From assembly GCA_028821475.1 (NCBI GenBank), contig JAPPGB010000164.1, forward strand, positions 1-56,629: a stretch of DNA of 56,629 nucleotides, in the 5' to 3' direction. Below the pieces are notes generated by a model. It saw only the letters and a program-made list of their open reading frames with translations, ran no database searches and had not been told where the DNA came from. This document shows, piece by piece, positions 43,269 through 51,459 of this stretch. The stretch comes from Spirochaetaceae bacterium (lineage in GTDB: Bacteria > Spirochaetota > Spirochaetia > SZUA-6 > Bin103). The position numbers and the translations under genes were made by a program. How positions within the stretch are numbered: position 1 is the stretch's first letter; each line of letters begins with the position of its first letter.

Positions 43269-45281
43269 TCAGAGATTCACCTTCTCTATGACCCTTATCT
43301 GCGCGAGCCAGCGACGAAAGGAGCTCCAAGGCACCGAACGTCGCCTCTCTTCGGCCGCAAGTTCACTCGACAATTCGTCATAGAAGCGGCTAGGATCGGC
43401 GAATCTCTTGGCAACGCTGAGTGGTAAGTCTGCGTCCCGTTCGGTCCGCATCGCCCAGTCGTGTAATGCTTCAATGGTGATTCCCTCGTTCGGCATTGGA
43501 CCGTGAACTCCAATAGTCGATGGTCTATACGGTCCTTTCGACCCATATCGCGTGAGAAACTGTGCGACCAGCCGATTGAACGGCTCGCCCCCCCACGTCT
43601 TCAACTCCAATCGGAAAATCTTCCAGGTGGTTGGATCTTGACACAACTGTCGAGCAAGCGCCCAAACCACACTACGACTAAGCGGCTGACCGCGACCAAC
43701 TGCCCTAATCCGAGCTATCCGTCTCGAACGATTCACCGAATCAGACAAGAACGAATCACCACCAGTGTCTTGGACTAACCTACGCATAGAGCCTCCGACA
43801 AACACGGCGTCACCCGAACGCGTATCGTTTGCCATGCGCAGCGCTGCCTCACCTGTTTTCGAATCACGGACGACAACGCTACTCTGTCCGGCTATGACGG
43901 TGTGAATTCGTCCGGCGTCTGCTACGTCAACCAAGCGATCGCAAGGAAGAAGCGCGCCACCGACATTCTTAAGGCGCCCGGTGTCGACCATGTCCCGTAC
44001 CACGCCTGCATGCGTGGTTGTACCCGCTTCTCTGGCAAGCGCTGCAAGCGTCAACCCTCTGTCGCTACGCATCGCCCGCCAGCATAGACTAACAACTTGC
44101 TGAAATCTTACTGACGCTCTATCATACTCGTGAGCGTCATCGAGCTCCCCTCTCCGTCCGCAGTCGACTAATGCGTGGAACACTTGCTCTTCCTCGATCG
44201 AACTCCTAAATCCCAAGACACGACAGATGTCACTGCGACGATTGCCGCGTCCGATGCGCTGGAGAAACGCACTTACACTGGCAGGCAGCTCCGCGAGCGC
44301 GACTGCATCTATGTCGCCGATGTCGATACCTAGCTCAAGCGTAGAGGTAGCTATACAGACCCCGCATTTCTCGCGCCGCATAAGATCCTCGACTCGTTCG
44401 CGGTGAGACGCCGAGAGGGCGCCAAAGTGCAGATGTACAGGCCAGCGCGTACCTTCGAGTTCTCGGTGAAGGTGTGCCGCTATCGAATGTGCTGTGTTTC
44501 GAGCGTTGGCGAAGATGAGTAGCTTATCGACATCGACGCTATCAAGCCATCTCGCGATTGCGCGAGCTCGACTCAGAAGCGGATCCTGCGCCGAGTCCTC
44601 CGGCACATCCAATAGCTCGCTTGTGATCTGCCGAGGTGAACCCTCCGACACAACCTTTGCTCCGTCTCCCAACCATATGTCGCGAACCGTCTCGATATCG
44701 TCAAGAGTTGCGGTCATCCCAACGACCTGAAATCTGTCCCGTTGCGAGGCGACCGAAGTCGAAGCCACCCTCAACCGATCTATAACATGTCGGAGTTGTT
44801 GTCCGCGCGGCTGCCCGTGCAACAGATGAATTTCGTCGATCACGACAGCGCGAACATCGGCAAGTGTCTCCGGGTGCCGCAACTGTAGCGAATCTAGAGC
44901 CTCCGGTGTCACCAAGACACAGAACCTTCCTACAGGATCGCGAAGTTCGTGCCGGTCGCCGGTATACCGAGCAAAGGCATTCGGAAACCTCGCCCGGAGC
45001 GCCCCGACTAATCTCTCGTACAGATCGTTTACGAGCGCCTTTGTCGGCGCGACATAAACGGTTGACAGCACTGATCTCCGAAAGGAAAGATGTCGTTGGA
45101 GGAGCGGCGCGATGGCTGCTTCCGTCTTTCCCGACGCTGTCGGAGCAGCGAACAGAACATCTTGCCCGCGAACAATCACGGGCATCACGGACGCTTGTGA
45201 ATCGTATGGTATGCGTCGATCGAAGAACACCGGAAAAGCATCCGGCATCATACGCTGTAGACTTTTCCGGGTCTCAGTCAT
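43269..45281 (-). CDS. Lhr-like superfamily 2 DEAD/DEAH-box helicase (BrxHI-like)
   Basis: This is about 670 aa. SF2 helicase motifs are in order: APTASGKT (about 46-53), VAPTKALVNDL, VLVTPEALDSL, VVIDEIHLLHG, GMTATL, LIFANARNTAHSIA, IATSTLELGIDIGDID and QRIGRGNRRSD. The sequence is of the Lhr/BrxHI kind and carries a C-terminal ~250-residue region with winged-helix character. The ATG at 45281 overlaps the stop of the upstream ATPase gene by eight bases, which decides the start over a longer frame to 45365. It is the last gene of the five-gene operon. A DNA-unwinding role in a defence complex is inferred. Confidence 0.85.
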   Translation of the reverse strand: MTETRKSLQRMMPDAFPVFFDRRIPYDSQASVMPVIVRGQDVLFAAPTASGKTEAAIAPLLQRHLSFRRSVLSTVYVAPTKALVNDLYERLVGALRARFPNAFARYTGDRHELRDPVGRFCVLVTPEALDSLQLRHPETLADVRAVVIDEIHLLHGQPRGQQLRHVIDRLRVASTSVASQRDRFQVVGMTATLDDIETVRDIWLGDGAKVVSEGSPRQITSELLDVPEDSAQDPLLSRARAIARWLDSVDVDKLLIFANARNTAHSIAAHLHRELEGTRWPVHLHFGALSASHRERVEDLMRREKCGVCIATSTLELGIDIGDIDAVALAELPASVSAFLQRIGRGNRRSDICRVLGFRSSIEEEQVFHALVDCGRRGELDDAHEYDRASVRFQQVVSLCWRAMRSDRGLTLAALAREAGTTTHAGVVRDMVDTGRLKNVGGALLPCDRLVDVADAGRIHTVIAGQSSVVVRDSKTGEAALRMANDTRSGDAVFVGGSMRRLVQDTGGDSFLSDSVNRSRRIARIRAVGRGQPLSRSVVWALARQLCQDPTTWKIFRLELKTWGGEPFNRLVAQFLTRYGSKGPYRPSTIGVHGPMPNEGITIEALHDWAMRTERDADLPLSVAKRFADPSRFYDELSSELAAEERRRSVPWSSFRRWLAQIRVIEKVNL

Positions 45282-46740
45282 CCCAAGGAAGAACTTCCCC
45301 TGACACTTCAACAGCCGCACGGCTAATTGCTTCAGCAAGTTCATCCGGCTCAAACTGTCTTTCATGGCTAAGCAAGACGGCTGGCCCCAAGCTTGCTAGT
45401 TTTGTCCAATTCCTCAACAGTCGGTCATCACCCGTCGCTTGCGCGAAGTTTGCCCTCAGGATACCGGCGATCTGAGTGCTCACTTGTGTGTCTGTGAGAA
45501 CGTGCACTTTCGGCCCAAGATGCTCCGCACAAGCCGCGAGGAAGTCCTCACACCAGCGTCCGTACGCTGCCTCGGGCGGTGGAGAAAGCTGCACGACATC
45601 CGATCCTTCTTGGACCAACAAACTCAAACTTACGTTACCGCTCGAAGCTGGCCGATCGTTAGATTCCGCCTCCGTCAGGCCCACAAAAAGCACAAAGTGA
45701 GGTCCTTCCTTCCAGAAGGACGGTAAACCTAGGTCACCATAGTCATCGTGTGGATCGGCAAGGTGTAGTTTCGGAGGCTGCGCACACCGAGCAAGCACGT
45801 CGAGAAAGTTGCTTGCCCGTACATATCGATTGACTGAGTACGTCCGGACATGCTCCGCCTCGTCGACGACGATTGCAAGCCCCTTGTACCCCAATTCGCG
45901 GAGGATGTGGTGTAGGACAACCAAATTGTAGGCATACACTACTCCGGTGTCCTTTACTTGAGGAAGAGAGGGTATCTTCTGCCTGTATCCGGCACGCCAA
46001 CTTAGCGATCGGATCGCTCGGATCTGCTTCACTTGCCCGGCGAGCCAGTTCACGGCGGCGACATAGTCGGGATCGTCTCGTCGGTGCGACAGATACAATA
46101 GAGCTCTAAGACCATGACGGAACCAAGGCGAACGCTTGACGTAGGGAAGCTCGCTGACAATTCCCCAATTCTGCCGAATCTCTTTAACGAGGTCGAAAAA
46201 GTCAATACTCTGAGAGCCATCTTCACGCGCTGGGAACTCTAGGCTGGCGATCAGCGCTTGGTAAACCGTGGACGGCTTGGCGGGATCGGCTGCTTTTGGA
46301 TCAAGTTCTAGGCACGCGGTGACCCAGCCGTCACGCAGGGCTACTGACCTTACCACTCGAAGGTGATGGGACTTCCCCGATCCATAGTATCCCAAATAGG
46401 TTCGGCACGCGCCGCGAACCGCCGCACGACTAAGCAACGCACTAAGCTCGGCATCGAGCTTCTGTCCCCCGATCGTAAGCTTTACTAGCCTAGTGGGATC
46501 GGTGGGAACGACTCCAAGATTGACAGCTTCGAATGTCTTACGAAACTCGATGTCTGAGACAGACTGCTCTTTCTGAGGAGGCAAGTTCGGCTTTGCGGAA
46601 CCAACACGAGTCTGCAATTCGGAGATCGCAACGTCGATTCTCTCGCCAAAGAATTCAACGGTCGCTACATCTCCGAAAACCGTCACTACATTGCCAATTC
46701 CGAATTCGATATGCTCTACTTCAGATCCTGCGTCAATCAT
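45274..46740 (-). CDS. BrxD/DUF2791-like P-loop ATPase B
   Basis: This is about 488 aa. A ~45-residue N-terminal segment (EVEHIEFGIGNVVTVFGDVATVEFFGERI) looks like a small beta barrel of the SH3/CarD-helicase type. It is followed by FEAVNLGVVPTDPTRLVKLTIGG, the Walker A TYLGYYGSGKSHHLRVV (about 117-124), a Walker B GLAIVVDEAEHV, and the ATPase C-terminal half. The order and motifs match BREX BrxD-type (DUF2791) proteins. I chose the ATG at 46740, which overlaps the stop of ATPase A by eight bases; an in-frame TTG/ATG pair lies further up. Confidence 0.83.
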   Translation of the reverse strand: MIDAGSEVEHIEFGIGNVVTVFGDVATVEFFGERIDVAISELQTRVGSAKPNLPPQKEQSVSDIEFRKTFEAVNLGVVPTDPTRLVKLTIGGQKLDAELSALLSRAAVRGACRTYLGYYGSGKSHHLRVVRSVALRDGWVTACLELDPKAADPAKPSTVYQALIASLEFPAREDGSQSIDFFDLVKEIRQNWGIVSELPYVKRSPWFRHGLRALLYLSHRRDDPDYVAAVNWLAGQVKQIRAIRSLSWRAGYRQKIPSLPQVKDTGVVYAYNLVVLHHILRELGYKGLAIVVDEAEHVRTYSVNRYVRASNFLDVLARCAQPPKLHLADPHDDYGDLGLPSFWKEGPHFVLFVGLTEAESNDRPASSGNVSLSLLVQEGSDVVQLSPPPEAAYGRWCEDFLAACAEHLGPKVHVLTDTQVSTQIAGILRANFAQATGDDRLLRNWTKLASLGPAVLLSHERQFEPDELAEAISRAAVEVSGEVLPWDD

Positions 46741-48028
46741 CCGGCCCACCGCCAAGAGGTGGCTCGTTCCCATCGACAAAGTGACGCGCTTGCTCGGAGC
46801 TGATAGACTGTTCGAGTTCCAATTGCTGATAGAGAAAGCGACAATATTGGTATACGAAAAACCTCGGCTTGGGCGTTTCGAACTCCTTCTGTTCCTGCGC
46901 GCGTACGACCTTTCTCATATTCGAAAGCTGGAGCTTCTCGTTCCATTGCCTATCATACGCACGACCAAAGACGCTGAGTAGCTTTTCTCCGATGCTGTAG
47001 ACCACGTCTTGCGAGTAAGCTTCCTCGATATTGATGAGGGGCACCAGCGGACTGCCCACGGAAAACGCTTTCGTCCCGATGCGATCCTGAAGAGCACGAT
47101 ATGTGCTGATGACTTCCGCGCGGAAATCGGGTGTTGCAGCGTAAATAAACATAACACCTCCGAATTCACCCTCGGCGTTTTGGTTGATCATTGTCAGGAG
47201 ATTTTCGATTGCCTGTCGCTGCCTCGGAGACCCGCGCCGAAACGACGACGTTCGAGTTCCTTCGTCGAACGCAATAACGAAGCCGCGATAAGCCATACGC
47301 GTGCGCAAGAAAGAGATCACTGTCTTGAGCCGGCGAAAGGCGTTGTCATCCCGTGCCGGCTCATATAGTCCGCTGGCTCGTAGTCGGCTAGAGCGAGCAT
47401 TCTCACCCCTTATCCAAGCTATCAATTCGATGTCTGACACGGCATCGACAGCTCCGCATGCCAACTCCAACAGCCGCTTACTAAGCTGCGCGAGCGCGGC
47501 CGCCATCTGAGGGTCCGGGGCGCCCCGCCACAGCCCCACAATCTGCTGTTCAAGCTGCCTCTGTACCAGCTCCGGGACGTCTTCACCGGGCTCCGCGCCA
47601 AGTTGTCTGATTCTTCGATGGATCCAGCTGTCAATCAAGACCTCAATTCCCTTTGAATCGTCGTCCGCGGAATGTTCGCTGAAAGGAGGCTGAAAAGACT
47701 CCATAACCGCCCGAAATATTCCTACCGGAGAGTTGAACGGACACTCGACGCCAACCGTCACGATGGACGTAACTATCTCCTGCTCACTCGCCCTTCGAGA
47801 AAGACTATTAATGAACTGCGTCTTTCCACTCCCGTAGTCGCCCTCGAGATACTTGAAACACCCAATACCGGCTGCTAACTGGCCTCGAAAGTAGTTGTGA
47901 TCAAGCGCGTTAAGTATGTGGTCGGTCCCGGAATTGATAAAATACGAATACCTACCTGGCGCAATCGGGGCGTTCATCAACACCTGCAACAGACGAAGGG
48001 CATCGTTCTTGCTGATCGTCACTTCCAC
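46733..48028 (-). CDS. BrxD/DUF2791-like P-loop ATPase A
   Basis: This is a 431-aa ATPase. It opens ISKNDALRLLQVLMNAPIAPGRYSYFINSGTDHILNAL, then Walker A FKYLEGDYGSGKTQFIN (63-70), the Walker B strand FVIAFDEGT, and a sensor-like MFIYAATPDF. This is the DUF2791/BrxD layout without the N-terminal barrel of ATPase B, so the two are distinct members that may form a hetero-oligomer. The GTG start has a strong ribosome site (GAGGAGG) lying across the preceding stop codon. It is the third gene of the operon. Confidence 0.84.
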   Translation of the reverse strand: MEVTISKNDALRLLQVLMNAPIAPGRYSYFINSGTDHILNALDHNYFRGQLAAGIGCFKYLEGDYGSGKTQFINSLSRRASEQEIVTSIVTVGVECPFNSPVGIFRAVMESFQPPFSEHSADDDSKGIEVLIDSWIHRRIRQLGAEPGEDVPELVQRQLEQQIVGLWRGAPDPQMAAALAQLSKRLLELACGAVDAVSDIELIAWIRGENARSSRLRASGLYEPARDDNAFRRLKTVISFLRTRMAYRGFVIAFDEGTRTSSFRRGSPRQRQAIENLLTMINQNAEGEFGGVMFIYAATPDFRAEVISTYRALQDRIGTKAFSVGSPLVPLINIEEAYSQDVVYSIGEKLLSVFGRAYDRQWNEKLQLSNMRKVVRAQEQKEFETPKPRFFVYQYCRFLYQQLELEQSISSEQARHFVDGNEPPLGGGPDD

Positions 48029-48042
48029 TCCTTTCCTCCTCT

Positions 48043-48930
48043 TTAGCCCATCTTTCGCCGCATATAGATCATCGGCCTCACTATCGTCCCCTCTGCGTTA
48101 GCCGGCACGAAGAATGGTCGCGATCTGGGACCGTGAGCTTGGTTGAGCGTCGCCGGCACCAATTCAAAGCGATCCTTCCTTCCGGATGATGACCGATGTC
48201 GGCGCCAATTGATTAGATTCGAAACAAAGACGGCCTCCGGCACATCTTCAAAGTACCGCCGTGACGGGTTGCCCCAAAACCGCGGACTTTGCACGGCCAC
48301 CTTGAACAACCTCGCGACATCTGAAATTAGTACCTCTTCACCCTCTGAGATGTGCTTTGCGATGCCCCACGAGAGCTCTAATCGATCGAGAAAAATGTCA
48401 ATCGGAAGGGTCCACCTATCAACGGCTTGGTCGGCAGCCACAAATCCGGCGACTACGTATCGGACGTCGGCGGGAATCTTTTCGACGACCGGATAGTGAC
48501 GTGTCATAGACCAAGACCAATTTTGGCCACCCGTGTCGGAAACAAGAATCAAGCGACCGGCAAAGAACTGATTGTCCTTGCTTCCGGTACGTACACCCTG
48601 CAGCTTGCTCATCACTTGAAGGGCAAACCGTCGACGGTTCTCTAGATGTCTCATTCGTTCCGCATGCTCTCGAACTGCCCGCGTCGCCTCCAAGACCTCT
48701 CCGACGACCGCCGGTCGATTGGCACCCTCTTCGGAAAGTGTTAATCCAGCGAGCTCCTGCTGCCGCTCGATGACCGCTGGTGGCATGTCGAGACCGTCGG
48801 CGCGAGTGTGTCCTTGACCGAGTATCCGCGGGAGTCGTGCAGCCAAGATACCGCGAGCGTTAGCCAACAGGCCGGTCTGCTCGACGAACTCGGCAAATGC
48901 GGGAAACAAAATGGGCTGCTCTTCCGTCAC
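48043..48930 (-). CDS. Unknown 295-aa protein of the helicase/ATPase operon
   Basis: I do not recognise a family. The N-terminal third is helical and charged (QQELAGLTLSEEGANRPAVV, RAVREHAERMRHLENRRRFALQVMSKL). The middle and C-terminal parts alternate strands and helices (NQFFAGRLILVSDTGGQNWSWS, RYVVAGFVAADQAVDRWTLPIDIFLDRLELSWGIAKHI). There is no signal peptide, membrane segment or nuclease motif. The GTG start lies 20 bases after the SF1 helicase gene and the stop 14 bases before ATPase A, so it is a core part of the operon. It could be the adaptor or target-recognition subunit. Confidence 0.7.
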   Translation of the reverse strand: MTEEQPILFPAFAEFVEQTGLLANARGILAARLPRILGQGHTRADGLDMPPAVIERQQELAGLTLSEEGANRPAVVGEVLEATRAVREHAERMRHLENRRRFALQVMSKLQGVRTGSKDNQFFAGRLILVSDTGGQNWSWSMTRHYPVVEKIPADVRYVVAGFVAADQAVDRWTLPIDIFLDRLELSWGIAKHISEGEEVLISDVARLFKVAVQSPRFWGNPSRRYFEDVPEAVFVSNLINWRRHRSSSGRKDRFELVPATLNQAHGPRSRPFFVPANAEGTIVRPMIYMRRKMG

Positions 48931-48950
48931 CTATCAGGGCACCTCTTGAT

Positions 48951-51251
48951 TCAGGATTGTGTTAAATCGAATAGTCGCCGCGACACGCGCCGAAGAATTG
49001 ACGGAAAGTCCTCGGCCACGATGAATAGTCGCCGCGTTGGTCGCGAGAGCGCGACATATGCTCGATTGATGGTGCAGTTTAACGATGCACTCTCGACCTC
49101 CTCCAACCCAAGGATAATGCACGCGTCAAACTCGATCCCCTTAATTCGCTCGACGGACGTCGTAAGCAGGCCTTTACCAGATCCTGCCCACGCCGGCGCG
49201 AGAGGCATGCCGAGGCGACGAAGCTCGGAACGCATGCGGATGAGGGATTGGTCGTCTTCATTTATCTGAAGGAGCGCTACACTCTCTATATCCGCCGAGC
49301 GTCGCAGCACGGCTACGAGTTGGCTAATTCGAAGCGCATGACGATGTGGCGGGGATAGAATCAAGTGCGGCTTAATGTCCTCGAGCACATCGTTAACAGA
49401 GAAAGTCGGTCGCTCACCGAAAGCCTGTTCGTAGAAGCCTTGTAGAAAACTCCCGATTTGCTTACTTTGCCGCATATTTCTAGCAAACGGAAAGACGCGG
49501 TCTGCTCCGTACTCGCGTATTGTACTTCCAACGTGAAGCGCCTCCGGCGACGTCATTCCACGAACCGGGCTGACGATCTGCCGAAAGTCTGAGGACACTG
49601 TCAAGGCTCCGCGCGGATCGACAAGTGAGGAGATCAGCGAGGCAGCGGCTACACTGAGATCTTGCGCCTCGTCGATCACGATGTGAGTCCATCGAAGGTC
49701 GCCGGTCATTGCGGGGACGATGGCGGCGGGCACATTAAAGAATCCCGAGTGCGGGTCGTTAGTCTCCGGAAGCACGAAACGCAGGAGCCAAGCGATCCAG
49801 GGGCGATCGTCCAAACTGTAAATGCGGTCGGTCCAGTCTTCCAGCATGTTACGGAGCACGGTTGCCTCGTCCACCCTACTTCCAGTACCACGACGCATCC
49901 TATAAGCTGCTTCGGCGCTCCTGCTACCAAAGTATGATTTCAATGCCGACAGAGGGTCATATACGTCGTACAACCATTGGTGAAATAGTGAGTCGAAGCG
50001 TCGACGCGATCCACGAGGTACGGACAACCTCGCCCGGGAATAGCTATCTCCGACCGACGAATGGACCGCTTGCATCGACAATCTTGAGGCCGAGGGGTCA
50101 GTACCAATCCGGACTTGGGAGCTAACCGCAGCAAGACGGCTTGCCAGATCTGCAAGAGCACCTCGTTCGTCTCGACCGAGCGCCATCCATGATGAGCGGC
50201 GGGCAAACTTGAGCTTGGAAACGATTTGCCGCTCGTAGACCTCCCATAGGCGCATGAGGTCATGGTGGTCCGAAAGGCCCAACACAGCGGCTCGTGCGGC
50301 GCGTTCCAGCGGAGAGAGTGTTCTTTGACGTGGACGAGCACCATGCCTATACGGCCAAGTATGGCTGATATAGCTATCGATGAACTCTCTAACAGACAGG
50401 ACGATATGTTCGGGGATATCTAGTTCTTCGTTCAATAAGCGCTTCGCTTGCTCGGCCAAGTTGTCGTTTGCTAGAAAAACGCGCGTCAGGCTTGGTTCAT
50501 AGTGAACGCCGTGGTTGTCGGACCAACCCTCATATTGCTGGTCAAAAAGAAGTCGGATGCGCTGGAAGGCGACGGTTGTCTTTCCCGATCCTGGAGCTCC
50601 CGTTACGATCATCAGACCGGTCATCCGGGATATGAACGCAGACACCTGGTCACTTGTCATATCCAATTTCACGGACTTTAGTCCAATCTTGGCACGCGCA
50701 GAGGTGCGTGGGCGTACGGCTCCACCAGGCTGATAAACACCAGAAATCTCAGGGAACAGGTTGTCGAATCGAGCTCTTGCAGAGGGCTCTACGCTGATTA
50801 GTCGGTAACCGGGCTCGCGGATACTCTTGCGGTCACCAATCTCGTGCGTTATTGCAATCTGGAGCCCGGGATGTGTCCAAGAAAGTACATTCAACGACTG
50901 ACCGCTATGACTTAGGACCTCGTTTGACGAGGAATTTGTATTTGCATACCAGAGTTGCTTCTGTTTTGTTGGTTTGTCGCCGTCACCGGCGACTTCGGTG
51001 CTGACCTCCACCATAACGTGGAATGGTTCGTCGGTAATTGCTTCAAGGGCTGCACGGCGTCGACGGAATGTCTGTCTGCGACGATTGGTTGGGTCTGGCG
51101 GATCAGTGATGGAGGGGGGCGGTGGCGGTCGGAGATTCGTAAGTTGGAATCTTGCCGCTTCAACAGCGAGGTCGGCATTCCGACGATCTCGCCTTACCCG
51201 GTCATCAAGTGTTGATTCGGTGGGGAGTCCGTGTCCACCCGCTTCGTTCAC
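48951..51251 (-). CDS. UvrD/Rep-type superfamily 1 helicase-like protein
   Basis: This is 766 aa. A ~210-residue N-terminal region precedes the motor and has no recognised domain. Motor motifs: GAPGSGKTTVAFQRI (about 218-232, motif I), TRVFLANDNLAEQAKRLL (Ia), WTHIVIDEAQDLSVAAASL (II), TVSSDFRQIV (III), VERIKGIEFDACIILGLEEV (V), and NRAYVALSRPTRRLFIV (VI). The arrangement fits UvrD_C_2 or HelD-like helicases. The GTG start coincides with the expected transcription start of a TTGACA/CATACT promoter. It leads the five-gene operon. Confidence 0.83.
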   Translation of the reverse strand: MNEAGGHGLPTESTLDDRVRRDRRNADLAVEAARFQLTNLRPPPPPSITDPPDPTNRRRQTFRRRRAALEAITDEPFHVMVEVSTEVAGDGDKPTKQKQLWYANTNSSSNEVLSHSGQSLNVLSWTHPGLQIAITHEIGDRKSIREPGYRLISVEPSARARFDNLFPEISGVYQPGGAVRPRTSARAKIGLKSVKLDMTSDQVSAFISRMTGLMIVTGAPGSGKTTVAFQRIRLLFDQQYEGWSDNHGVHYEPSLTRVFLANDNLAEQAKRLLNEELDIPEHIVLSVREFIDSYISHTWPYRHGARPRQRTLSPLERAARAAVLGLSDHHDLMRLWEVYERQIVSKLKFARRSSWMALGRDERGALADLASRLAAVSSQVRIGTDPSASRLSMQAVHSSVGDSYSRARLSVPRGSRRRFDSLFHQWLYDVYDPLSALKSYFGSRSAEAAYRMRRGTGSRVDEATVLRNMLEDWTDRIYSLDDRPWIAWLLRFVLPETNDPHSGFFNVPAAIVPAMTGDLRWTHIVIDEAQDLSVAAASLISSLVDPRGALTVSSDFRQIVSPVRGMTSPEALHVGSTIREYGADRVFPFARNMRQSKQIGSFLQGFYEQAFGERPTFSVNDVLEDIKPHLILSPPHRHALRISQLVAVLRRSADIESVALLQINEDDQSLIRMRSELRRLGMPLAPAWAGSGKGLLTTSVERIKGIEFDACIILGLEEVESASLNCTINRAYVALSRPTRRLFIVAEDFPSILRRVSRRLFDLTQS

Positions 51252-51257
51252 GACTTG

Positions 51258-51287
51258 AGTATGCTAGGTCTCGATGAGACTTGTCAA
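51258..51287 (-). promoter_or_regulatory. Promoter with internal inverted repeat for the five-gene operon
   Basis: On the minus strand TTGACA (51282-51287), an 18-base spacer and CATACT (51258-51263) precede the GTG at 51251 by seven bases, implying a leaderless transcript. Within the spacer GTCTC-GAT-GAGAC (51268-51280) is a perfect inverted repeat, a likely operator. Confidence 0.55.
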
Positions 51288-51459
51288 GAATACCTGGTGG
51301 CGGGGTAGCAGCTTTCACGCGCGCGTGGAAACCGAGTATGTAGGATCTGATAGAGATCGTACGAGATTTTTCGGTCGGACGCGTAGTCAGTGCTCCGAAC
51401 GGAATCTAAGTTCCGGCAGGGAAAGTATATACGTATTGACGTCGGAGTTCGGCTCGGCG

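Noticed and set aside
43269-51251. Complete BREX system
   Set aside because: No PglZ, PglX, BrxA, BrxB, BrxL or PglW is present; only BrxD-like ATPases and an Lhr-like helicase are shared.
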